In this document: positions 1 through 10,305 of the stretch, one piece after another | Layout of the letters: every line of letters begins with the position of its first letter | How positions within the stretch are numbered: the first letter of the stretch is position 1 | Assembly: GCA_011319805.1 (NCBI GenBank) | Contig: SJRY01000204.1 | Location: forward strand, 1-25,141 | Origin: Macrocybe gigantea | Taxonomy: Eukaryota > Basidiomycota > Agaricomycetes > Agaricales > Callistosporiaceae | Direction: 5' to 3' | DNA length: 25,141 bases | Translations under genes and position numbers: made by a program | Notes under the pieces: generated by a model | What the model was told of the DNA's origin: nothing | Database searches by the model: none | Seen by the model: only the letters and a program-made list of their open reading frames with translations

Positions 1-3000
1 TAGCCCCGTCCTCAAGACGATCAAGAACTCCATGAACTGCGTGCTAAGATAAGGGTTATGGAGGCTAAGCGAGCGGACGATTCAAGACACGTTCGTGAGC
101 TCGAAACTCGACTTGCCGAAGCGGAAACTTTCGTGCCCTGCGTCCGAAACTCCAAGCAAAGCTGAACTCGCAACAACAGAACTGATCGCAACGCGACGCG
201 AACTCGCGGATGCTCAGCAATTGTCGCAGTTGGCCGAAAGCCGTATGCTCGACGTACAAGAGCAATTGGAGATGGCCATGTTGGACAAGGAGGTCGCCGA
301 AGAGAAGGCGGAATTGGCGCAGACAGAGCTGGAGGAACTGAAAGAAAAATTAGCCGTTGTCGAAGTCGAAATTGGCGTACTTAATCAGGTGGCGGTCAGT
401 CGTTCCGTTGCGAGAACAGTTCGCGTGATCTTACTTTCTTTCAAATCCGCTCTCTTAGACAGTCAAAGCGCCGACTCGAGCGATGGAAAGGATTCACTAG
501 CCTATATTCAACTTGAGAAGCAAAACGAGCGTCTTAAGGAAGCTCTCATACGGTTTGTCCGTTCTTAGAATGTACGTTCTACGTCATCATGGTCACGTAG
601 GCTGCGAGATCTATCCAAGAGACAGACCAAGATCAAAAGCGACGCATCTCAGAGTTGGAAAAGGATGTCGCCAGCTTCGACGATATCCAAAGTGAGGTCC
701 TTTCTTTGTTTCATTCTTCAGAGTGTCCTTGACCGCCAACTAGCCCAGTACGAATCGACGCTGGTTAAACTTGCCAATGCCGAGACGCAAGTCGAAGATT
801 TGAAGCTCCAACTCGACGATGCTCTCGGTGCTGAGGAGATGCTGGTTCAACTCACGGAGCGTAACCTGATGCTCGGCGAGGTGAATATAATATATATATC
901 TTAAATCGGCCGCTGGTCTTGACCACTGCTGTTCAGAAAATCGAGGAAATGCGTATCACTATCGAGGACCTAGAGGCCTTGAAGGAGTTAGTGATGAACT
1001 CGAAGAAAACCATGTGGAAACTGAGAAACAACTTCACGTTGACCTCGGTATGCTTGAAAACTTCTAGAACCTCTTGATCATATTCTGTACTTACCTAGTG
1101 ATTCAGACGCCAAGGATCTTCAGTTGCACGAACACGTTCAGAAGATTGAATTGCTGGAAGAAACCTGTCAAGACTTGGAAAACACTATTGGACAGTTCAG
1201 AGAACTCGTTATGCAGCTGCAAAAGTAAAATTCTCCGAAATCACTACAATTTTATTCTGACACCCTTCATAGCGAGCTCGATGATCTTCGGAAGCAGACT
1301 CAAACGGCACAACATGAGTCTGCCACGGCAGCTTCGCAGACTGCAGCGATGATGTCACTGAACCTCAAGCTCCAGTCCTCCGTCTCGAAAAGTCAAGCCA
1401 AGAACATCGAGCTTGAGGTTAAGAAGCTTGAAGCACGCGAAGCAAGGGAACTTCTTAGCATCGTCCAGGTAATTTTTGAATTTTTTTTTTCCTTGTGTGT
1501 TGAAACTAATTTTCCTGTCGTAGCCCTACCTCCCGCAGTTGTACGTTGAAAGCGATAGTGATGCTACGAGTTGCTATCTGCTCTTCCAACGCCTGGCATA
1601 TAAAGCGGATCTCATCAACATGGTAGTGGCACAGGCGCATGGACTGCCTGATTCTCTTAGTGGAAACGTATCCGACGTCCTTGTGGGCATCTGCGAGGTG
1701 GAGCAGCTTTCAGTTGCTGGCTGTCGCTTCTATTCACGTTATGATCAGATGCGGGCCCGTATCTCCGGCTTGTCGACTTGGTGCAAACGTTTCGCTGCTA
1801 TCCTTCGTCGTTGCGACGCGGAATCCTTCTTGAACATAGGAAGGATTTATCCCGAAATTGCACCAGTGGAGAAACGCATCGATATGCATATAGATCTTCT
1901 GCGACGAGACGAGTTCCGAGAGATGGAATGCGTCAGCGATATTATAAAGTTCGTTGATGCTAAACTCTAAATGTTCCCTTCCGAGGCTGACGGTCCGGCA
2001 GAATCCAAGCGCAATTTGACCATCTCGCCGAAACTTACTTCGATAATTTCGAACACGATCTCGCAGAAAAGGAACTCGGCTATGCTGTCTCATTCGATCG
2101 CGATCTTGACATGTTCTCTGCCTCGATTGGACTAACCAAGACCGCCGTCGCAGGATTAACTAAGGAAGAAGGTGAAATTTTGAGATATCTAAACACTAGC
2201 AGAAGCTTACATGTGCTGCAGAGGTTCAGCTTGACATGGGTGGATATGATATCGAGACCGACTTCTTCCAACCATTGCAGGGACTTTTGGACCAGTGCAG
2301 GAGTGTTAAATCTGTTTCTAAGTCCGCCCATCTTCCTTTTTTGCCGACTATATAATGCTCACAACGATGCAGGAAGCTCACTAAACGTCTTGAAGGCCTG
2401 ATCCAAGATTCAGGCGCACTTAAGGCGAAACTTGTACCCCAATTCTTGGCTCTGAACAATGCAGTCGCAGAACTCGTCAACTTCGGTATATCAGTACGTG
2501 TTTTTTTAGGTATTTGCCATGATTCTTTAACAATTTGTGATTAGCTGGCGCAACAAGTCATGCCCCACCTAAGCGATGCCCGAAGCTCCAAGTCTGCATT
2601 CCAGTTGACGGCTGTGCTTGCGCTGGTGAAACAAATTGCTTCTTCTACGGTAGCGAAGAACATGAAACCAGGTGAATCCCCATGGGACGCGATTGGAGCA
2701 TTCATTGCACAGCTGTTACAAGAAGGCAATGCCCTTCTCCCCTCCGTTATGGACGCCGAGAATGTGGTGAAAAGTCAGCCATCTGCCTTTATCGCATCCT
2801 TTGTGTCGAGTAATTCTGAAATTTCCTTTCTTTCTCAGCCACGGGCATACCTCCCTGGGAAACAAGAGTTGCAGAAATCAAGGCCAGTCTGGCTGTCAAT
2901 GTCGAAGCCGAGAGAAAGGTTGCCCAACTCAACGATGAACTGCAAGACCTTGTCCGCACTCTCAGATCGAAGGACCAGACCATACAAGAATCGGCAGTCA

Positions 3001-3835
3001 AGATCGAGCTCATGGAGCGTCGCATGGAGACTGTCAAGAAACAAGCCGATATGATCGTCGATCTAGAGAATGAACTCTCAAAAGCGAGAAAACAGGAGCG
3101 TGCCTACGAAGAGGCAATGGAGCAACTCCAGGCAGACCTTGATACTTTGGAACAAGACAATGCGAAGCTCAAGACCCTGACTGCTGGCCAAGAACGACAA
3201 GGTAAGCTGGCCTTTCCCTATGACATCAGGGCTTACCTGACCGCGACTCAAGCAACAGGTGCTCAGCAAACAGAGGCCGAAAATGTGGCCGTGGAGGGAA
3301 GCTTGGAGACTTCGTACCTTCTTGAGCAGGTAAGTTCCACCGTCCCAATTTCACTTGATCATGCCCCGACATCACTCCCTAGATTGAAGCCCTTCGTGGT
3401 ACCGTCCGATTCCTCAGGATGGAGAATTCCTATCTCAAAGGGCAAGACCTGCTCCGCGAAATTGAAAGTCTGCCATCAATTCCCGAGCCAGCCAGCCAGC
3501 CGCCGACACCGCCCCTTGTTCCCTCGACGCTCACCGATTCAGACGAGTCGGATTCTGATCTTTCCGACACACCACCCACTCTGCGGTCCATTGCGACTGA
3601 GAGCAGGCTATTGTATCGCGATGTGATCAAATTCTCTTCTACTCGCAGAGTGGTTGATCTCTCTGCCATCAACACTAGACGGGCAGAAGCTAGAAGTGGA
3701 AATCTATGGGTGAGGAGGAAGAATACTCCCGCCCATCAGGTGTGGGAGAGAAAGATGGAGGCAGAGCGGTTGAGTAAGCGCGTGCAGGGCTTGCTGGATA
3801 GGGCGCTAGCCGTAGGGATAACGCGAGACGATTAA
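1..3835 (+). CDS. Dynactin large subunit p150-Glued, 3' part
   Basis: This is the dynein-activating dynactin shoulder/arm subunit; its CAP-Gly N-terminus lies before the window. The first three bases (TAG) look like an intron acceptor. Encoded in order are a long coiled coil (about 4-1468), the conserved dynactin domain (about 1524-2770, with FLNIGRIYPEIAPVEKRIDM and GYAVSFDRDLDMFSASIGL), a second coiled coil (2839-3329) and a Ser/Pro-rich tail with an Arg/Lys-rich end, stopping at 3835. Introns supported by frame: 553-600, 881-936, 1048-1106, 1225-1272, 1469-1523, 2172-2221, 2322-2372, 2494-2544, 2774-2838, 3202-3258, 3330-3382. The junctions near 389-463 and 692-723 are unresolved. Single-base losses break the frame near 135, 175, 619, 990 and 2009, and an in-frame TAA lies at 1968-1970. 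Everything from 2012 to the stop is intact. Family identity is firm; whether the breaks are real is not. Confidence 0.93.
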
Positions 3836-4014
3836 CCCGTCCCGAAATCTTTTAACCGTCTTGAATAACCTGGAGTACACGGAACGATACCAATTTCTTT
3901 TTATTCTTGGCACAGGAATCGTATGCTAGAACTTGTTAATTAGGCCTTATATACAGGGTATATCGCTTATGATAATCATTGGAAAACCGAGCGTCCTTAA
4001 GTACGATCAGAGCC

Positions 4015-4778
4015 TCAGGCGCCAGGGATGTTACTCCGTGAACGCCGTTTTTTCCTCCTCCACCATTGCCCGGTGAGAATGGCACTCATTAGTCCAAGCA
4101 CTGCTACTATAACTGGAACGACTATATCCTTCACGACACCATTATCCGACGGGGCTTTCTGCGAAGTGGGTGAGGGTGCGGCTGTTGTAGACGATGTCTG
4201 AGTGTTGGACGATGTGGAAATAACCTGAGATGAGGAGGAAGAGGTCGGAGGCGGCGTAGGCGTTGAAGGAGATGACGATGCCGACGATGCCGGCGGGGTT
4301 GAGGAGGGTATGAGGACGCTGTTTATGCTGCTCGCCGCTCTCACGTAGCATCCATCGGACACTCGCGGGGCATTCGCGACCTTGCACGACTGAAAATCTC
4401 CCAACGAGTTGTCCTCCAAAACATTCGTGCATACCGTCAACGGATTCCCGTCTCCCGCTATCCCGACACGCATAGGCGGACGATCCCTGGATTGGACGGA
4501 ACCAGCCAATCTACCCCGCCCAACTGCGAATTATCTGCTCCTCGATAGTAAGCGATGGACTTGCTTTGGCCTAGATGTACATCCAAAACGGACTGAAATT
4601 CGACGGCGGTCCCTTTGCAGTCCAGCAGTGCGGTCTGTCCTGCTTCGGGAACGTAGCACCACGTTCCTTCTTTGTTCTGCTGTACACAACTTCCAGAGAG
4701 ACAGGTAATCTGGTTGAACATGCCCTTGATGCCCACGGGCATCAAAAGAAATATTATCGTCGTACAAAAGCCATGCAT
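4015..4778 (-). CDS. Secreted eight-cysteine protein, transmembrane form (tandem copy 1)
   Basis: No named family is recognised. The protein starts with a hydrophobic signal peptide (residues 1 to about 20), followed by a domain with eight cysteines that aligns along its whole length with the neighbour at 5148-5753; both share SNPGIVRLC and AYYRGADN. A Ser/Thr/Pro-rich stalk follows. Near the C-terminus is one transmembrane helix (DIVVPVIVAVLGLMSAIL) and a basic tail (RRKKRRSR), so a type I membrane protein is expected. There is no intron. One base is missing near 4461, between the codons for VSG and AGDG; adding it gives 765 nt (254 residues plus stop). Likely located at the cell surface (inference). 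Confidence 0.75.
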
Positions 4779-5147
4779 CGAATCTTATTCGCCTACTGCT
4801 TCTGAGGTATGCTCATCAGCTCCTCCTTAATGCTAAGCTTTTGACACTCACTAGAATTAGGATCACTCTACAAATTGCTGACGAACAATCTTCGAGTGAA
4901 TGAGAGCGTGCGGTAGTTCACGTCCTGGCTTCAATACTTCCTTTGGGCTTGCCCAAGTCGTGGACGTCACCTTGTAACAGTCTGCCTGTCCTGAGCCTGA
5001 GACGCGGACCTGTTCCAGAGGAAGTTCCTTTTTATTATACACACAGCCACGTTTGACAGGTCCACCCATAAAGGTCTCTATCTAGGCAACGCATTTCCCA
5101 ACCAAGAAAAGAGCTGATAACTAAATTACAGTAATAAATACGGTTTA
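4779..5147. other. Spacer between the tandem secreted-protein genes
   Basis: This stretch holds the 3' flank of copy 2 and the upstream region of copy 1. A 68-codon open frame on the minus strand (4863-5069) has no signal peptide, no cysteine pattern shared with its neighbours and no recognisable motif, so it is not called as a gene. Confidence 0.5.
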
Positions 5148-5753
5148 TCAGAACCTCAAGAAGACTGCGACAGCCAATCCCAAAATATGAAGCATTATGA
5201 AGAATTTTGTTCCGTCAGAATCCGTTAATGCAATATGCGAGAACGAGCTGCTCGTTCCCGTCGAGCCAGGCAGTGCGCCGGTCGAAGTGCCAGGGACCGT
5301 CATGTTCGGGTTATAACATCCATCACTGACGAATTTTTGTGGCACTGCGACCATGCAAGATGGGTACCCGTCGATCGCGTTGTCTTCTTTAATGTTCATG
5401 CAATTCGTCTGATATGTCCCATCCCCCGCCCGGCCAGATAGACAAAGTCTGACGATACCAGGGTTCGATGGTACCGGCCAGTCAGCTCCTCCCAACAAAG
5501 TATTGTCTGCTCCCCGGTAATACGCGACAGACAGCCCTTGCTGTAAATGAACATTCAGCACTGTGCCCAAGTCGGCCGAAGACCCGGTGCAAGTCGTTGC
5601 TCTGGTAGAGCCCGATTGCGGAACGTAGCACCACGTCCCCGCCGCATTCTGCTGAACGCAGTTGCTAAAGTAGCACGAGTTCAACGTGAATCGTGCTTCC
5701 GCTTGCGATCCTACGAGGCAACTTGCGGTCAGAGCGATGATAGCAGTCTGCAT
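5148..5753 (-). CDS. Secreted eight-cysteine protein, probably GPI-anchored (tandem copy 2)
   Basis: This is a paralogue of the gene at 4015-4778 with the same eight-cysteine domain (NSC, SNC, TWC, TTC, RLC, TNC, PSC and DGC). I chose the Met at 5753 because a signal peptide follows at once (MQTAIIALTASCLVGSQAEA); an in-frame ATG at 5807 would put 18 non-hydrophobic residues in front of it. After the domain come a short Ser/Thr/Gly linker and a C-terminal hydrophobic stretch without a basic tail (FFIMLHILGLAVAVFLRF), as expected of a GPI-attachment signal. The gene is uninterrupted and has no intron. The function is unknown; an exposed wall or membrane protein is the most that can be inferred. 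Confidence 0.8.
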   Translation of the reverse strand: MQTAIIALTASCLVGSQAEARFTLNSCYFSNCVQQNAAGTWCYVPQSGSTRATTCTGSSADLGTVLNVHLQQGLSVAYYRGADNTLLGGADWPVPSNPGIVRLCLSGRAGDGTYQTNCMNIKEDNAIDGYPSCMVAVPQKFVSDGCYNPNMTVPGTSTGALPGSTGTSSSFSHIALTDSDGTKFFIMLHILGLAVAVFLRF

Positions 5754-6484
5754 GCCTCTGTTAACGACTGGCGAGCCGTAAAATGCAGCGAGTCTCACCG
5801 GCAGCATTCTTTCGTCGGGACTATGGCAAGCAGCCTCTACGCAGAATGAATGATGATGGGCTGGGCAGAAAACCAGTCAAGGCTGAGTTTGGCAGTCGTC
5901 TAGGTTATAGACGCCCATACTTGTCCCTGGTCAAGTCCAGGGATGTCCGCTCGCTGTCACAGCATTTCTTCAAATCAGATGATGAAGACAGACCAGGAGT
6001 CGATTGACCTTGCGATGCCTATCACCAACTAGGTCATGATCGATGATCTCCAATGCAAAGTCCCCAGGCCATATCTAGACTGATCACACATGACTCGAAA
6101 TACACAGAGATGCGCAGAAATGTTCTGCATCGTAAGCATTCACCAAGGGAAGTTGGGGTTTTCTCGCCCTGGCTCTACGAGCCTTAAGACTCTGCTTATT
6201 TTAGACCTGTCTCGATCGCTCGCTCTGGCTCGATACGGCTTTTCACTGGGCGTGATCCGATAATCAACTCTGGAGACAGAGTGGCTCGGGCTCTCCGCGG
6301 AGCAGCCTACAGAAAACCTCTAAAGAAGTCTCTGGTTGTATTTCTGAAGCACTACAGCTTTGATAGTCTTGCGTTGCATATTCGCATACATGTACACTTC
6401 AGTGTTCGATACAGGAATTGTATCAACGAAGCTTTTTTAATTCATCTGATGGTATCATATGCGAATGACAGGGTTGGGAAAGAA
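5754..6484. other. Intergenic region upstream of the tandem pair
   Basis: It contains the upstream region of the minus-strand secreted protein and the 3' flank of ASK1. Only short open frames without codon or motif support are present. No RNA gene, repeat or transposon remnant was recognised. Confidence 0.5.
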
Positions 6485-8505
6485 TCAGTCTTGTGAGCTA
6501 GATTGTCGCAAAGCTGGTGTTGGACTCTCTTCCATTGTCCCGTTCCTAGCCATTTGAGCGCCGATACCAATGGTATCCTGTAACAAATCCTCGCCGAGCA
6601 TTTTCAGCCCTTCTCTGTAATCGTTTCCGCTTTGTATCCGTTGAGCGGGTGGAACGCCGAAAACTGTTTCCTCTTCTGGCTGGTCATCGTATAGATCATC
6701 GTTGAACGAATCATCGTCATCAAAGGCATCGTCCTCGGACACACGTGCGAATGGATGTATAGGCACCATCTCCGGATGAACTTCATCTTCCATCAAGGAG
6801 TCGCCGGAATGATTCGAAGAGCCGAAAGAATCGTCAGAGTCCGGACGTCCTTGCGAAGCCATCAGGAATGCAGTAGATGGATGTGCAGTGTCGTGAACTT
6901 CATCTAGGGAATCAGAATCCGAGTCTATGTCTAGATTATCCTGGTCTTGGATTGGAGTCCTATCGCCCATTGGAACGTCTGGCGAAACCGGTGGGTATGA
7001 GGTGACCGGGCTACGAGGAGCCGAATGCCGTTCAGAGGCAGTAGAGGCAGTGCTCTGAGGAACGTTGAGACCAACACGGCGCATCATGCTCTCAAGGCTA
7101 GTGTCCAGAGCGATACTGTCACTGAAGTCGGAGCCATGAGGTGCGTAACGCGAAAGAGATGGTGGTGTCGGTATAGTGCTCATGCTGGACTCCGTATGGG
7201 AACTTTTGTACTGTACATCTTTTAGCAAATCGCGAGCAATTCTCGCCGATGCGTCCCGCGTAGGTGTTTTGCCCAAAAGACCCAGTTCGGCTGACGATCG
7301 CGGTGGCCGAGCAGGTGACATGAGCCGTGGAGGCGACATGCCCGGAGGCAAGCCCTCAAACGAGTCATCGTCATCGTCGTCGCCATGTAAGGCCTTCGCA
7401 TGACTCGGTGTTCTGCGATATGATGAGGGTTGGAGGTAATTATGTCGCCGAGGTGTTGATAGTGATTGCTGACGGAGATCCACGACGCCGTCCCAGGATT
7501 CCGAGTCTATATTTGTGGGGAGATAAGGATTGTATGATTTCGGGATAGGTGTCTTGGGTTTCCCTCGAAACTTCAAAGGAGAGATACTCTTTGCACTTGA
7601 GGATGTGGCATCTGCAGAATATAGGGTGTGGCGCAGAGCGGTTCTGAGCAACGCCCCACTGGAGTCTCTCCCCTTCCCTTTCTCCGAGTGGACGATTCGC
7701 TCACGCTGAGTTAGCGGTGTGAGCTCTCGCGACGGCTCTGACTGCGAAGCCGAAATTTGGCCTTGATGCGGTGTTTCCGTTAGGGATTCTTCGTCCTTGG
7801 ATAAGTCCCGGATATCTCTATCCAGCCTGACGAGTGGCGTTTCCATGGAAGGATGCCATGCTGATTCCGAATTGTCGGTCATGAACGTGACATTCGTCCG
7901 AGCAATACGTTCGGTGGCGGGGGTCGAAGAGATCGCGGCATGTGCGGGCATGAACGAGCTTTCCGTGGTGGTGATGCTATGCTCTCTGAACGTTTCATTT
8001 TGGACGGATTGTACTTGCGAATGGCCGTCGGATGATTGAGATGGCATCTCCTCGCGTTCCGAAGACATTTCATTCACGGTCTCGTAATCATCCTCAAACG
8101 TGGGTATGCGAATCTGGGCTGCTTGCTCATAGAACGCTGTCCAGAACTAAAGGCTGTGAGCAGAGTGCAACTTAAGCCCAGACCCACTCACTTTCGCTGC
8201 CTCTCTCACTGGCTCCGTTCCTATGGCATATCGCTTTACGGCTGGAAGCAGCTTGGTGGCCAACAAATGATGTATTTTTGAGAAATTTTCATCTATGTTC
8301 TGGAATAAACGATCTGGATAAAGGTCGAAGATGCATCATCAAAAGGACGAACTTGCAGTTTAATTGTGATCAGTTGCTCTATCTGCTCAATCTGATCATG
8401 CACAGGGGCAGACGTATCAAGTTCAGATATGTTTATAGAAGCAGGATCTTGCGTAGGCTGCCACCTGGGAGGGTTCGGAGGAATTTCTTTTCGATTATCC
8501 GTCAT
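6485..8505 (-). CDS. ASK1: DASH/Dam1 complex subunit Ask1
   Basis: Ask1 is a subunit of the DASH/Dam1 complex, which couples kinetochores to spindle microtubules. Exons are 8353-8505, 8192-8299 and 6485-8146, with introns of 53 and 45 nt; the spliced length gives 640 residues with no frame break. The conserved Ask1 domain lies near residues 25-100 (EQIEQLITIKLQ across the first junction, then LLPAVKRYAIGTEPVREAAK and FWTAFYEQAAQIRIPTFEDD). The long acidic, Ser/Pro-rich remainder includes a run of Asp and the motif SFEGLPPGMSPP, which I recall as typical of fungal Ask1, plus many S/T-P sites consistent with kinase regulation. I chose the Met at 8505; an in-frame ATG at 8553 would add 16 residues. 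Only 122 bp separate this start from the stop of the gene at 8628-9874, so the promoter is very short. Confidence 0.92.
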
Positions 8506-8627
8506 TTTGAAGGATGAGGAGGAACGCGTCGTGTCACACACAAGAACTCGCAACCGTCACATTCATAACTGATCGTACAGTACAACAAACTTCATATCGT
8601 ACACAATAATGCCATGATATTTTTCGT

Positions 8628-9874
8628 TTATGCTCTGCATTTGACAAGCGCTTGTTCCACGTAGTCGGCCATAATCAGATGCGTGGCTTGGGAAGGAACT
8701 CTTCCGCAATGTGTCAGTGCATGCTCCTTCACTGTCAATGATCTGCTTACCCTGGAATCCAGTAGAAGCTATGGTCTGGGTCCGAACACGCACCGTCCGT
8801 AGTGTCGCCATTAACAAGGCACGCTCCCGGATTCGTGTACCCGAAAGCCTTGTACCCTGGAGTAGATCCGAGGACACCATTCCATATATTTGCAAAGTCA
8901 ACGAAAGCCACATTTAAGCCAAGCAGGTTTCGGGCGCTATTCAGCCCCGTAAATACTTGTTGCTTGAATGCTTCGCCCGCTGGTGATTTGGTTCCCCGGC
9001 CGTAGTCATCCACCACCAGAATGTTTCTAGCAAAGACCGGCGACGAATAAAGTTTGAGGATTCCATAGACGAGATTTTGTGCGGCAATCGACATGTCTGC
9101 GTCCTAATCAGTTCCTGGGCTTCGATTGGTGGGTCATTTTTCGCACCTCCCCCTCGCGAATAGTCGCTGAGGCATGTCCTGAGTAGACGCATGGGATATT
9201 AAGGTGGAATCCCACTCACCTAATGCCAAAGAAAATCGTATACAGAGTGGTGTTTGGGTCATACTTGGTAGGTTGAGTGGCAAAGAGATTTACTGTTGAG
9301 ATGGAGTCACATCGCACGTTTCGTTTTCTGAAGGTAATGACTAACTCTGGTTCAAGTAATCATTAACGCCATTGACGGTAGCACCTGGATACTGGGTCGC
9401 ATCGATCACTGCTCCATTGCCCTCAACAGTTGTTCAGCAGGTGTGTAGTCTGGTCAATCAGAGTTTAAGCATTACCGCGTAATCCTTCAGCGTTGCCCCT
9501 GCCCGCGTCGCCAAGTTTTCCACCCAAACAGGGCCATTGCTCATTCTTCCCCCGGCTCTAGGATCGGGAGGCACCACAACAGCTGGTTTCAGCGGGGAAC
9601 CATCACTGACGCCGCCGTATGTATAAGTGTCCTGATGGTCAAGTAAACCAAGGCGTCAATATTACGTCCCAAGTGAAATGCTACACACCCCGAATGACAC
9701 GATGTTCTTGTAAGTGTTCAGAGCTCCAATGCCTGCATTGACATCTGCCGGACTTCCGGAAAGTGTCCCGCAGTTTGGACTGACTGCGAGGTGAACATTA
9801 GACCTCGACGCCACAAGCGCAGACGTGCGAGAGAAGATTGCAAGCGCAAGGAAGGCAAACAGGCTTGTGAACAT
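8628..9874 (-). CDS. Secreted GDSL/CE16-like protein, catalytic residues replaced
   Basis: The fold and blocks match fungal SGNH/GDSL acetylesterases of CAZy family CE16. Exons are 9689-9874, 9476-9631, 9346-9421, 9220-9292, 8751-9166 and 8628-8700; introns are 50-57 nt. Adding one base near 9099 makes 981 nt, i.e. 326 residues, the usual CE16 size. A signal peptide is present (residues 1 to about 20). Block I reads SFGDTYTYGG, with Thr where the nucleophile Ser of GDS belongs. Block III reads FFGISDYS, with Ser in place of the Asn of GxND. Block V reads YWIPGVPSQATH, with Val where the family has the catalytic His (GHPS). A deacetylase activity is therefore doubtful. The expected residues rest on my memory of the family and on the splice choices at 9632, 9167 and 8701. 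Confidence 0.8.
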
Positions 9875-10305
9875 GATATTGAGCCGCTGGAAGACACAAC
9901 AGACACCCTGGGCCCCTTCCTTTTATCTGCCTCAGGTGCAGTCATGGCTTGGGATCTGCGTTTACTAACTTCCTCCGATGCCTTGATCACGCCGAGCCGT
10001 CCTGAAGCAAGCAACGAAGCTCGGAAATTCTGCTATCCGCATATTTTCCGTTGCGCCGTTTGTGCAGAAAGTCCCTTACCTCAAGTGAGATTATCACCAG
10101 CGAGGCATATAGAGATCTCAAGAGAAAGGTTTTCCACATGTGTTTGGGACTATATATGTACCGTACAAGGTGCATAATCCTGCTGCTAGTGTTCGCCTGG
10201 TTGAAGGTTTAACAGATCGCTGGTGGGCACACTGGATTTGCCTCGGAAGTTAACGATCACTAAGCGATCGGCGGTCCGAATCAAGATGTTCCAAGATTGA
10301 AAGTC
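9875..10305. other. Upstream region of the GDSL-like gene
   Basis: This spacer separates the start of the GDSL-like gene from the end of the GH51 pseudogene. It holds no credible open frame. A CGGTCCG motif lies at 10272-10278, and a short TA-rich element (CTATATATG) lies near 10149. Confidence 0.5.
10272..10278. promoter_or_regulatory. CGG-N-CCG motif upstream of the GDSL-like gene
   Basis: The sequence CGGTCCG is an inverted pair of CGG half-sites spaced by one base, the type of element bound by fungal Zn2Cys6 regulators. It lies about 400 bp upstream of the start codon at 9874. The assignment is inference: about three such 7-mers are expected by chance in a window of this size. Confidence 0.3.

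Noticed and set aside
1..2012. Dynactin gene as a pseudogene
   Set aside because: Five breaks are single run losses like those in all other genes, and everything from 2012 to the stop is perfectly conserved; only the TAA at 1968 is of another kind. A technical cause is more likely.
4863..5069. 68-codon minus-strand open frame as a third tandem paralogue
   Set aside because: It shares neither the cysteine pattern nor any motif with the two flanking paralogues.
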